Positions 45,834-53,883 of a DNA stretch of 53,883 nt are shown here, piece by piece; within the stretch, counting starts at the first letter, position 1, and every line of letters starts with the position of its first letter. A program made the position numbers and the translations under genes. The DNA comes from Cnuella takakiae (GTDB lineage Bacteria; Bacteroidota; Bacteroidia; Chitinophagales; Chitinophagaceae): NCBI RefSeq assembly GCF_001953305.1, contig NZ_MTFE01000010.1:1159420-1213302 (forward strand), written 5' to 3'. The notes beneath the pieces were generated by a model. That model saw only the letters and a program-made list of their open reading frames with translations, did no database searches and had not been told where the DNA came from.

Positions 45834-47921
45834 TTAGTTTTTAATTACCTGTATGCTTTGCACCTGCTGGCCATCGTAACTGCCTACAACTGTGTAGGCA
45901 CCTTTGGCCACCGTACTGGTGTTCCAGCTTACCTGGTGGGTTCCGGCTACCTGTTGCTGGTTAACCAGCACTTTGATGATTTTGCCGGTAGCATCATAAG
46001 CAGCAATAACCACCCTTGCCGGTTTACTTACCTGATAGCGGATCACGCTGTTGTCCCTGGCAGGGTTTGGCGTGGCCATCAACAACATTTCCGGCACGCC
46101 CAATCCAATACCCAGTTTACGCTCGGGTATGGTATTCAGCAGCGACTTCATCGTTGATGCATCTTCTTTTGCATCTTCATCGCAGTTGCACTGATGGGTT
46201 CCGGGCCAGGCAAGCGCCATGTAGGGAAACTCATCCACAAAGGGTGCGTCATTCTTTTCTACACCGGTAGTATACGAAATCACATTGAGCAGTTGTGGCG
46301 TGGTAACAGGGCCGCCCTCCTTGTAATCGTCGTATGGAAGCCCGATGGCTGCCAGTACCAGGCCGCTCACTGCCTGCAATTCAATGCGGGTCACATCATC
46401 TTCCAGCCGCCTGCCGTTGGGAAAGCCATCCATATTGGGTATGAACTGGAGGTTGGTGGTTTGGTTGAACCTGGGGTCCAGTATACCCAGCGCTGCTGCG
46501 TTAATCAGGCCCAGTGAACTGAACTCTTTGCTGTTGCGCGGCGTGGTGGGCACCGCCATATTCAAGCGCAACATGTCTCCACCATTGGGCAGGAAGTTGT
46601 GAATGAACGGTTTGCCTGAAGCCAGCGGGTTGCCGTTCTTGCCCGTAAGTAACTGGTAAGGGCGCAGGTTGGGCACACCGGTGTGGAATATGGGGTAGAG
46701 GTCAACGGTGCGGGGCATGCCAGGGCCGGGTAACAGTACTTTGCCAAAGATTGCATCATCCAGCGCTGTTCCTTTTACTGCCTGCGAACCTTTGAGCGGG
46801 AAAAGACCATTTTGCCCGTTAGCAAAACCAAATTGACCCAGTGAGGCCTTCTGAATCCGCAGGGGTGCAAAGGCTGGTACGGCTCCGCCAAACTTGTCGT
46901 CATCCATGTACAGGGCCAACTCCGGGTTGTTGAAGTATTTGCCTACACTGTTCCTGTAAAACGGGTCCTTGTATGGTGTATAGGAGTTCCAGAAATCCTT
47001 AACAACAATGGGGTTAACCACTTCATTGGTCAGGGGCATACCCAGCCGCGACACCTGTACCCAGTCACCGCTATGTGTTTCAGTTCCGTTGCCACCCAGG
47101 GTCCTGATCTTGGGGCGGCTGGCCGAAGCCCATACGCCGATCACATAATTCGGATCAAGGATGTTTTGAGCATCCTTGGCCATTTTTTTATCCTTCTGCA
47201 AGGTGGAAATGTCTATTTCCAGCGCCAGTGTAGATACGTTCAGGCATTTCAGGCCATCGCGGGCCTTGCCATTTTGCCGGGGCGCATCGCCCAGGTCAAA
47301 AACTCCGCCCAGGTCTACAAAGAATGGGTCATCTACCGGGCCTGCATATACCTTTTCGCCGGTATTGGCATTCATAAAGGCTTTTCTTCTAACATGCAGG
47401 TAGCCCGGCTCGTTCAGCCCAACGGGTGAAAGTATAGAGCGGTCGCCTGCGGGATAAGGAGCTACCCTGCCGTTGGTAAATAGGGTAGTGAACGATTTGC
47501 CACCATCCATGCTGCGTTCCAGTGTATAGCTGGTCTTTTGGTTCTCTGCTTCTAACCTTATTTTGAAAAAAGTACCATTGGCTTCATTCTTCGTTTTGAA
47601 AGTAAAGCGGTAAACAATGTCATCTCCTGGCGTTGCAATGTTGTTGTCGATGTGGATTTCATAGCGGATGTTTTCGCCAAAATTGTAATAGATAGGTCCA
47701 CCCTGTGGCAGTTGCATGGGAATGTAGTTGGCGATGATGACTACTTTCTCCGGGTTGTAAGGACTTCTAAAGGCATACAGGTCTGTGTTGTCTGCCTGCG
47801 GGTCGTAGGCAATAAGCGGCGCCTCCCGGTGGCTGGAAGACGTCAGCAAAACTGTCGCGAACAAAGCTGTGGCAAGGACTGCAAAAAGTTGCAACCCTTG
47901 TGTCGTTGATCTTCGTTTCAT
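45834..47921 (-). CDS. DUF4331 protein with T9SS type A sorting domain
   Basis: A 695-aa secreted protein. An N-terminal signal (LFAVLATALFATVLLTSS) precedes the DUF4331 hallmark SSHREAPLIAYDPQADNTD and LYAFRSP. The central body has DIVYRFTFKTKNEANGTFFK, LGDAPRQNGKARDG and NPIVVKDFWNSYTPYKDPFY. The C-terminal 85 residues form a T9SS type A domain (ATPNPARDNSVIRYQVSKPA, AYDATGKIIKVLV, GAYTVVGSYDGQQV). It should be exported through the outer membrane by T9SS. Function of DUF4331 is unknown. It is first in a leftward run with a TPR protein and a TonB receptor, which suggests capture or uptake of a substrate. Confidence 0.92.
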   Translation of the reverse strand: MKRRSTTQGLQLFAVLATALFATVLLTSSSHREAPLIAYDPQADNTDLYAFRSPYNPEKVVIIANYIPMQLPQGGPIYYNFGENIRYEIHIDNNIATPGDDIVYRFTFKTKNEANGTFFKIRLEAENQKTSYTLERSMDGGKSFTTLFTNGRVAPYPAGDRSILSPVGLNEPGYLHVRRKAFMNANTGEKVYAGPVDDPFFVDLGGVFDLGDAPRQNGKARDGLKCLNVSTLALEIDISTLQKDKKMAKDAQNILDPNYVIGVWASASRPKIRTLGGNGTETHSGDWVQVSRLGMPLTNEVVNPIVVKDFWNSYTPYKDPFYRNSVGKYFNNPELALYMDDDKFGGAVPAFAPLRIQKASLGQFGFANGQNGLFPLKGSQAVKGTALDDAIFGKVLLPGPGMPRTVDLYPIFHTGVPNLRPYQLLTGKNGNPLASGKPFIHNFLPNGGDMLRLNMAVPTTPRNSKEFSSLGLINAAALGILDPRFNQTTNLQFIPNMDGFPNGRRLEDDVTRIELQAVSGLVLAAIGLPYDDYKEGGPVTTPQLLNVISYTTGVEKNDAPFVDEFPYMALAWPGTHQCNCDEDAKEDASTMKSLLNTIPERKLGIGLGVPEMLLMATPNPARDNSVIRYQVSKPARVVIAAYDATGKIIKVLVNQQQVAGTHQVSWNTSTVAKGAYTVVGSYDGQQVQSIQVIKN

Positions 47922-48623
47922 TGTGTTAACAGGTTTAATTAAATAAATGCGGCATTCACCAAAACTTGGATGTTACTGGGTGTATACACAAGGTGCGGAA
48001 AGGAGGATCGGGCACGGAGGGATAAAACGGGCAATACAATCACAATCAGGCTTCAATCGGCTATGCGAAAATCCTGTTCAGTAATGATTCTATGATGTTC
48101 CTTGGGTTTGCTCTGTTTCAAAGGGATGAACCCCGGTTATTGCATTGCTTTGATAGGTACGTAAACTCGAAAGGTGTTGGATTGGAAATGTTAAAATTTT
48201 TATACCCTCTTCAGCTATCACCATTTGTAACTGGGCAGTTTAGGGGTGACTTATATAACATATAAGTCAGATAGCAGAAATCAATACGGAGAAGTTACTG
48301 AACCCCATCATTTTGCTATGGTAGGTTTTCAATCATCAAGGTGCAAACCGGGGGCCTAAGGAGAAAAGAAAAATGCAGGCAAAATGGCCCTGTGTATATG
48401 TTTGGTTTATTGCCTTTGGCATTTGCCTGGAAATGCCCGCTTTTTGATGCGAATGGGTAAAATTTGAAGCACGCACAATTCTCAATTTTTGTGCAATTCT
48501 GGTTTTTAAAATAACCGGGAAAGAAAGCCATAAAGGGCAGGTGGTCTGAAAGGAGCAAAAAAACGGATCAATTATTTTTAGCTGCAGGTTGCCTTACATA
48601 GTATGATTGGTACTGTTCCTTTT
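47922..48623. other. 702-bp intergenic region
   Basis: No gene, RNA or repeat recognised. It contains the promoter region of the leftward DUF4331 operon on its left side and the 3' flank of the DUF5686 gene on its right. A small stem (GCACAA with TTGTGC near 48475-48505) is the only structure noted. Confidence 0.5.
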
Positions 48624-51131
48624 TTACTGGGTATTTAACTGCACCATACCACCCAGCACGCCACTAAAGCCTACCCGGATACCGTAGTGGGCGCCAGGTG
48701 CCGCCTGGTAAGCCGAAACAAAATCTACCCGCAATAGCTTGAAGATGTTTTCCAGCCCTGCAAATACTTCAGCATAGTAATTATCCCTGTTTACATAAAA
48801 AGTATTGGTGCCTGCCACCAGGTTCCACTTCAGCCGTTTGAACAGCGGGATTTTGTTGGTAAGCAAACCATTGAAATGGTGCTCTGCATGCACGAGCCCA
48901 TAAATGTTTTCGGTATTGCTGTACCGGTAGTAAGGCGCCAGTTGAAAGCTGTTCAGGTAGTTGTTGTTGATGATGGTTCTGTTGCCGATGAAATGGGTAT
49001 AATCCGGAATGTCCACCCTGTTTTTATTTAAAAAGCCACCGGCGCTGATCCGGTACCGGAATTCACCTTTCAGCTTCAGGTTCATATTGTCGTGTACACT
49101 GAACTGCCACCGGTCGAAGTCTGCATCGGCATCCAATATACCCGGGATGGCTTTGGCATATTCCAGATCCAGGGTAGGGTATTTGGATCCTATAGGAACT
49201 TTATACCTGGGAAACTGTATGTAGCGCTGACCCGGCTGGAAGCTCAGACGAAGGGTAGTTACCAGAGCCCTGTTTTTTTCAAATGGAACATTTGCCAGTT
49301 CAACAGGGTGGTTGGGCGTGAACTTGTTGCCGGTTTTCCGGAATGCATAGTCTGTTGTGTTTTCCAGTGGCCGCCTGCTTTCATACAGCCCCTCCACGTT
49401 GATCTGAAGACCATTTTCCAACCTGTTGTTGTACCGCAACTGGACAAAGCTGTTTTCATAGAGCTTCATCCAGTTGTTGCCGTACACCAGGGTGGATACA
49501 GCGTTGGTCAGCGGGTGGATGGGATTATCGCGGTTGAACTGCGAAACGCGGGAGCCACCGGCAACAGCCAGGTAACGGTTCCTGAAGCTGTTATCTTTTG
49601 GACTGATCGTTAATTCACCCAGGGCATTGAGCCTTTGGTTATTGATGCCATACCGGGTGTAATTACGGAGGGTGTAGTTAAAGCTGCCTTGCCTTGGGCG
49701 AACCTCCAGGCTGTGGTCGATGGCAACGACAACACCTTCCACCGTGTTGTACTGCAATTGCTGGATAAAAGGTTCGAGCCGGTAAGTTGAGAATGCTTTT
49801 GAGGAGTAATAATTGCGCCGCACGCCACCGATAAAAAACTGCTTGAGTTTTACCGGCTTCTGGTTCTTTCTCAAGGAGTCGATATTGCTGCGCGTAAACA
49901 TAGAATCACGCGCCACCTGGTGGATGCTGTCTTTTACAACAAAATCTCTTTTCTCATCTGGCTCCAGGGGCACTGGCCGCACCCGGCTCCAGTAAGTGCT
50001 GTCCTTTTTGTTGAAGCTGGTATCGTAAGACAGGAGCACCCGGTTGAAATGCTTTTTACCAAAGCTGGGTTCCAGGTCGTAGTTGGTGTATACATTCAGG
50101 AAGTTGCCGGTAATATCAAACCCGAATTTCTTTGCGGCAACATATACCACCTGGTTTTGCGTGCGCCAAATGTTGTTGGTCACTTCGCCATGTAGCTGTG
50201 TCACTTTTAAAGTATCCAGCAATTCCATCTGGTATTCCTTGGTGGTGGTCAGCTCCAGGCTGTGGAAGCGCCACTCGCCGTCGATGATATTGACAAAGCC
50301 TTCAAACAGGGGTTCGAACTTCCGCCTGGGCGTAACGCGGATGCGATTGATGATTTTTCCATGCTCAAAAAAGTCGCCTTCATACCGGAAACGATAATAA
50401 TGAAAGGCATTGTCGGAAATAGGCGAGACAAAACCCCGCGAGTTGATGCTGTTGGTGAGTAAGGTTACGTTGTTGGCGTAAAAATTAATAAAGGAAGGAA
50501 AACTGAAACCAAAGCCGCCGCCACTTTCCCTGGAGGAAACCACTTCCATCTTTACCTTATCGGGTCGCTTCAGGGATACTTTTGTTACCGATTCGGAAAG
50601 GAACAAGATGCCCCTGCCAAGCGAGTCCATACCCTCCTTTTGCATTTCCTTTTTATCGATCTTCTGGCCGAAAAATTTGTCGGGCACCGCCCTGGAGCGC
50701 AGTAATCCTTTGATGTACACATCCACGGTAAGCGAGTCTACCTGGTTGGCGTAAAAATCCCGTTTCCGGATGGTTTCCCTGATGATGCCCATGGCCGGGT
50801 CAACGCCCTTTTTCACCACCACTGTTGCCATGGTGAGGTTCTGGGTGGTTAAGGTGAAATTCACCACCAGGTTTTCCTGTCCCAGTGTTATGCTTTTCTC
50901 TTCTGTTTTATATCCCACATACTGGCAGGTGATGGTGTAGCTGCCCGGAGCGAGCTCCAGCACATACCTGCCCTGGCCATTGGCAACCACGCCCTTTTTT
51001 GTTCCTTTTACCGTAAGGGAAGCATAAGGAAGCAGCTTACCGTTGTTATCCATGATGGTTCCGGTTAGGTTGGCTGCGATACAGAGTTGTTGCAGCAATA
51101 CACAGCATAACAGCAGTAGCAATGATTTCAT
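48624..51131 (-). CDS. DUF5686 and carboxypeptidase-like regulatory domain outer-membrane protein
   Basis: An 835-aa barrel protein with a signal peptide (LLLLLCCVLLQQLCIAAN). A carboxypeptidase-like beta domain follows (about 22-105: LTGTIMDNNGKLLPYASLTV, PGSYTITCQYVGYKT). The DUF5686 body comes next (VVVKKGVDPAMGIIRETIRK, DVYIKGLLRS, FLSESVTKVSLKRPDKVKME) and ends in beta strands typical of outer-membrane barrels (HYGIRVGFSGVLGGMVQLNT). Family members are common Bacteroidota outer-membrane proteins without an assigned activity. Transcribed alone. Confidence 0.9.
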   Translation of the reverse strand: MKSLLLLLCCVLLQQLCIAANLTGTIMDNNGKLLPYASLTVKGTKKGVVANGQGRYVLELAPGSYTITCQYVGYKTEEKSITLGQENLVVNFTLTTQNLTMATVVVKKGVDPAMGIIRETIRKRDFYANQVDSLTVDVYIKGLLRSRAVPDKFFGQKIDKKEMQKEGMDSLGRGILFLSESVTKVSLKRPDKVKMEVVSSRESGGGFGFSFPSFINFYANNVTLLTNSINSRGFVSPISDNAFHYYRFRYEGDFFEHGKIINRIRVTPRRKFEPLFEGFVNIIDGEWRFHSLELTTTKEYQMELLDTLKVTQLHGEVTNNIWRTQNQVVYVAAKKFGFDITGNFLNVYTNYDLEPSFGKKHFNRVLLSYDTSFNKKDSTYWSRVRPVPLEPDEKRDFVVKDSIHQVARDSMFTRSNIDSLRKNQKPVKLKQFFIGGVRRNYYSSKAFSTYRLEPFIQQLQYNTVEGVVVAIDHSLEVRPRQGSFNYTLRNYTRYGINNQRLNALGELTISPKDNSFRNRYLAVAGGSRVSQFNRDNPIHPLTNAVSTLVYGNNWMKLYENSFVQLRYNNRLENGLQINVEGLYESRRPLENTTDYAFRKTGNKFTPNHPVELANVPFEKNRALVTTLRLSFQPGQRYIQFPRYKVPIGSKYPTLDLEYAKAIPGILDADADFDRWQFSVHDNMNLKLKGEFRYRISAGGFLNKNRVDIPDYTHFIGNRTIINNNYLNSFQLAPYYRYSNTENIYGLVHAEHHFNGLLTNKIPLFKRLKWNLVAGTNTFYVNRDNYYAEVFAGLENIFKLLRVDFVSAYQAAPGAHYGIRVGFSGVLGGMVQLNTQ

Positions 51132-51267
51132 AAGCGGTTGAATGCCCTAAAAATATCGGGGCAAAGCCATCTGCAAAGACCACAGGTCAATTTTAACAGA
51201 AACACAGGGCTGCAGGCTGTGTTTTAAATCCTTGGTCCAGGTTGTTGTGCCTGCATTTCACCCCTTG

Positions 51268-51316
51268 CCCGGCGGCATGAGTTTTGGAACATGGGTAATG
51301 CTGCTGTGCCGCCGGG
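51268..51316. repeat. 10-bp GC-rich inverted repeat
   Basis: CCCGGCGGCA (51268-51277) and TGCCGCCGGG (51307-51316) are perfectly complementary with a 29-base loop. It lies in the divergent region between the DUF5686 and endonuclease genes. It could be an operator or an RNA stem in the leader of the endonuclease gene. Confidence 0.45.
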
Positions 51317-51372
51317 TCCGGCCAGGACCCGCCTTATATGCAGCTGGATTAAGTATTTAAAAAGCTTCCGCT

Positions 51373-52101
51373 ATGCCTGCCGCAACCGACAACCTTGCCG
51401 CCTTTGTGCTGGAAATTCACCACCGCCTGTCGGACGTATACGGCAGGCAGATCAAATACTTTCACGACCTGGACCCATTGAGCGAACTGGTGTCGGCTTT
51501 ATTGTCGCACCGCACCAAAAACGCAGCTTCAGGCAAAGCTTTTCATAACCTGCGCGAGCTGTTTGGTACCTGGGAGGCCGTGCGGGATGCTCCTACCCAC
51601 CTGGTGGAAGAAGCCATTTATCCCTGTACCTGGCCCGAACAGAAAGCACCGCGTATCCAGCAGGTGCTGCGGCTGGTTACGGAGTTGCGGGGCGAACTAT
51701 CGCTGGATTTTTTGGCCGATATGGATGTGACTACTGCCCGTGCCTGGCTGGAGCAGTTGCCCGGTGTAGGACCCAAGACCAGTGCAGCGGTGCTTTCCTT
51801 TAGTTTGTTGCGGGGCAAGGCTCTGCCGGTAGACTCGCACCACTTCCGGGTAGCCGTGCGGTTGGGTATCATTTCAGAAAAAATAGGGGAGGCGCGGTCG
51901 CATAAAGTGCTGGAAGATTTATTGCCTGCCGACTTTAGCGCACAGGATGTGTACGACAACCACCAGGTGATGATGAAGCACGGGCAGAAGGTTTGTTTTT
52001 ACAACAACCCGGCCTGCAGGGAATGTGTGTTGCTGGATTTGTGCCCGACAGGACAACGGCGTTTGGGGATCGGCGATCAACCGGCGCAGGCAAAGAGATG
52101 A
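51373..52101 (+). CDS. Endonuclease III-like DNA glycosylase
   Basis: HhH-GPD base-excision glycosylase with an iron-sulfur cluster, 242 aa. The helix-hairpin-helix is QLPGVGPKTSAAVLSF with the catalytic Lys, followed by LPVDSHHFRVAVRLG with the catalytic Asp. The cluster ligands are CFYNNPACRECVLLDLC, exactly C-x6-C-x2-C-x5-C. The N-terminal LSELVSALLSHRTKNAASGK replaces the common LLSAQTTD string, so this may be a divergent Nth subgroup with altered damage specificity. It converges with the DUF808 gene across a shared terminator. Confidence 0.92.
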   Translation: MPAATDNLAAFVLEIHHRLSDVYGRQIKYFHDLDPLSELVSALLSHRTKNAASGKAFHNLRELFGTWEAVRDAPTHLVEEAIYPCTWPEQKAPRIQQVLRLVTELRGELSLDFLADMDVTTARAWLEQLPGVGPKTSAAVLSFSLLRGKALPVDSHHFRVAVRLGIISEKIGEARSHKVLEDLLPADFSAQDVYDNHQVMMKHGQKVCFYNNPACRECVLLDLCPTGQRRLGIGDQPAQAKR

Positions 52102-52157
52102 AGCAGCCGGTGTTCTGGTATCGGTAAAACCTGATGCATTCTTTTTATAAAAGAAAA

Positions 52158-52184
52158 TCCCTTGAGCACTCAAGGGAATTTCTT
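52158..52184. terminator. Shared terminator between endonuclease III and DUF808 genes
   Basis: TCCCTTGAG (52158-52166) and CTCAAGGGA (52169-52177) form a tight hairpin, with T-rich sequence after it on the plus strand and A-rich sequence before it, so it can act in both directions. Confidence 0.75.
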
Positions 52185-52222
52185 TATGTATGATGCAAAT
52201 AGCTTGTTCCGTATAAAGCCTG

Positions 52223-53167
52223 TTAGTGCGTCGGCTGCTCGGCTGCCGTTCTTTTGCCAAAGATCCCTTTGCCCAGCTTCAGTATTTTATCAATGATAAA
52301 ACCAAGGATCAATCCGCCAATACCACAGGCCAGGGCTTTGGCAAACCAGGCCAGTGCAGGCATGGAAGCAAGTGCATGTTCCAGGTCGTGGAGGAGGTGG
52401 CTGGTGAACGGAATGCCGTGGGCAATGATTTCGGCACCAACCCAAAGCATGGCCGCCGTACCCACATAACCCAGGATGGTAAGAAAATGGGGCATGAACT
52501 TTACGATGCCGCGACCGAACTTGCGGGTAACAGGATGAAATTTATCCTGCGCCAGGTGCACGCCGATATCGTCTGCTTTTACTATCAGGCCCACAAAGCC
52601 ATACACTGCCACGGTGATGAAAACAGCTACGGCCAGCATCACCAGAATCTGGTTCAAAATGGCCTGGCCTACCACCTGGCTATAGGCAATGGCCATAATT
52701 TCTGCCGACAGGATCACATCGGTACGCACCGCGCTGGTAACGCGTTGCTGCTCCAGTTCCTCGGGTGTAATCACTTTTACCTCTTCGCTTTCGGCATGCA
52801 CATCTGCATGCTTGCTGAACAGGGAATGCACCTTTTCGTAACCTTCATAGCACAAATAGGCGCCGCCCATCATCAGAATGGGCGTGATGGCCCAGGGCGC
52901 AAAATAGCCCAGCAACAAAGCCGCCGGGCTGAGGATCAGCAGCTTATTAATCAGCGACTTTTTGGCAATCCGGAAAATGATCGACAACTCGCGCGATGGA
53001 TCGAGGCCTACTACGTATTTGGGCGTAACCGCCGTATCGTCGATCACGATGCCCGAAACTTTGCCGGTGGTTTTGGCAACCTGGGTGGGCACATCATCCA
53101 AACTGGCGGCACTTGCTTTTACCAAAGCTGAAATATCGTCTAATAAAGCAAAGAACCCTGAAGGCAT
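52223..53167 (-). CDS. DUF808 (YedI-like) inner-membrane protein
   Basis: A 314-aa polytopic protein. The N-terminal signature MPSGFFALLDDISALVKASA and VAKTTGKVSGIVIDDTAVTP is diagnostic. Six or so membrane segments follow (LLILSPAALLLGYFAPWAIT, ILNQILVMLAVAVFITVAVY, LTILGYVGTAAMLWVGAEII). The C-terminus is basic (LKLGKGIFGKRTAA). Function unknown; the family is widespread in bacteria. Confidence 0.93.
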   Translation of the reverse strand: MPSGFFALLDDISALVKASAASLDDVPTQVAKTTGKVSGIVIDDTAVTPKYVVGLDPSRELSIIFRIAKKSLINKLLILSPAALLLGYFAPWAITPILMMGGAYLCYEGYEKVHSLFSKHADVHAESEEVKVITPEELEQQRVTSAVRTDVILSAEIMAIAYSQVVGQAILNQILVMLAVAVFITVAVYGFVGLIVKADDIGVHLAQDKFHPVTRKFGRGIVKFMPHFLTILGYVGTAAMLWVGAEIIAHGIPFTSHLLHDLEHALASMPALAWFAKALACGIGGLILGFIIDKILKLGKGIFGKRTAAEQPTH

Positions 53168-53417
53168 AGTGTAAGAGTTTGCAATTGGTTTCTGTAGAAA
53201 TGGGCTTCCCTGCGGTTTTTGCCCGGCGGCAAGTTAGGGGCAGCATTTTGATTTACAAGATAGTTGGCTGTAAATAGTGGGTGTAAAGGGTGGGTGCGGG
53301 TAAAGGCTAAATAGGTAAAAGACTTTTGATTTTTCAAGAGGCCTTTGTGACCTGAAAGCTAAGCCAGCCCATTCCCAAGTTATTGGGAATGGCAAGGTGG
53401 CGTAATAACCAATAGGA

Positions 53418-53681
53418 CTACCGATCCAAAGTATTCTTTGAAGAATGCACCAACTGGGTAATCTGCTCCCGGCTATATTTTTTGATTCCCCTTTCCCGAA
53501 CCAGGGCTTCCCGTTTGGATGGGAGTTGTTCCATGTAAACAAAGTGCCATGGACGCTTGAATCTTGTACTAAGCGTCTCGCCGTTGTTGTGACGGTTCAA
53601 ACGAATGGCTGGCTCTTCGGTAAACCCCTTATAAAAGCTGCCATCCATTTCACTTTGAATGATGTATACGTAAAATGGCAT
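53418..53681 (-). CDS. Small GIY-YIG nuclease family protein
   Basis: Single-domain nuclease of the UvrC/Intron-type fold, 87 aa from MPFYVYIIQSEMDGSFYKGF. In this gene the GIY-YIG strands read YVYII and FYKGF (G retained, second Y-I-G changed to YKG). Arg in RLNRHNNG and Glu in SKREALVREROGIKKYS-type helix (SKREALVRERG) complete the site. The reading frame stays open 39 codons upstream into a tRNA-like sequence, translating its T-arm as GTGSSLSN, so I start at the conserved Met. Small GIY-YIG genes downstream of tRNA-derived sequence recur in Bacteroidota and may be mobile. Confidence 0.85.
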   Translation of the reverse strand: MPFYVYIIQSEMDGSFYKGFTEEPAIRLNRHNNGETLSTRFKRPWHFVYMEQLPSKREALVRERGIKKYSREQITQLVHSSKNTLDR

Positions 53682-53737
53682 GAAGGCAAAAAACAAAAAA
53701 GCCATTGAATAATCAACGGCTTCGTACGAATTTGAAA

Positions 53738-53830
53738 GACTCGAACCCGTCCCCAACGCAGTAGGGGATGACCCACAACCTTTGGTTGGGGCACGCAAGG
53801 CGGTGTATCAACCAACTGAACTATGAATAG
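53738..53830 (-). other. tRNA-like sequence in front of the GIY-YIG gene
   Basis: On the minus strand CATAGTTCAGTTGGTT (53825-53810) matches the D-arm of a tRNA-Asp-like molecule, and GGGTTCGAGTC (53748-53738) matches a T-loop. Between them lie two hairpins (CCCCAACC/GGTTGTGGG and CATCCCC/GGGGACG) that do not fit a normal cloverleaf, and no acceptor stem closes. I read it as a tRNA-derived mimic or decayed tRNA, not a functional tRNA. Confidence 0.5.
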
Positions 53831-53883
53831 TCCTGAAATAAGTTGACAGTATTTAGAATGGATCCCGGTTGCCTCAGGTGGCC

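Noticed and set aside
1-53883. CRISPR array, rRNA genes, intact insertion sequence or prophage
   Set aside because: No regularly spaced repeats, no rRNA sequence and no intact transposase were seen on either strand.

Overview
The window comes from a Bacteroidota chromosome, most likely a Chitinophagaceae-like soil or aquatic lineage (inferred from gene content; no 16S is present). The evidence is T9SS sorting domains of both types (A in the DUF4331 protein, B/CHU-C in the 990-aa protein), SusC-like barrel proteins with carboxypeptidase-like N-domains, DUF5686, a metazoan-type NrdB, a TAnnTTTG promoter box and few Shine-Dalgarno sites.

Layout. 0-2.2 kb: polysaccharide deacetylase, TatD nuclease and tRNA-Ser(GGA). 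2.2-7.6 kb: an AT-rich decayed island next to the tRNA, holding two fragments of tyrosine integrase, a large T9SS surface protein and a small lipoprotein. 7.7-9.7 kb: an RsbQ-like alpha/beta hydrolase with a PAS-histidine kinase. 9.7-14.6 kb: gene-poor and full of remnants, with a PoxB-like TPP enzyme in the middle. 14.6-32.8 kb: a stress/energy cluster with a lipoprotein trehalose-synthase-like GH13, two HAD dehalogenase paralogs, an AI-2E-family permease, an FAD oxidoreductase, DUF421, a ClC channel, a 19-Cys copper-storage protein, OtsAB fusion, two UspA proteins, a two-component system and a TPR protein. 33.3-37.0 kb: nrdB-nrdA behind a cobalamin riboswitch. 37.2-41.5 kb: a TPP riboswitch and thiS-tenI-thiE-thiG-thiH-thiF. 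42-48 kb: DUF4331, TPR and TonB-receptor genes. 48.6-53.9 kb: DUF5686 barrel protein, endonuclease III, DUF808 and a GIY-YIG cassette with a tRNA-like leader.

How the parts connect. The strongest new observation is a shared cis-element. Direct repeats of TTCTAAT (variants TTTTAAT, GTTTAAT, GCCTAAT) with an exact 11-bp period lie upstream of otsAB, of the first usp gene, and between the OmpR-type regulator and the second usp gene. They always point toward the downstream stress gene. This suggests that the two-component system at 27.3-29.4 kb controls trehalose synthesis and both Usp proteins. The second notable module pairs an RsbQ-type hydrolase with a PAS-histidine kinase, a rewiring of the Bacillus RsbQ-RsbP energy-stress pair. 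The third is control of a B12-independent class Ia ribonucleotide reductase by a B12 riboswitch, which implies a B12-dependent alternative elsewhere in the genome.
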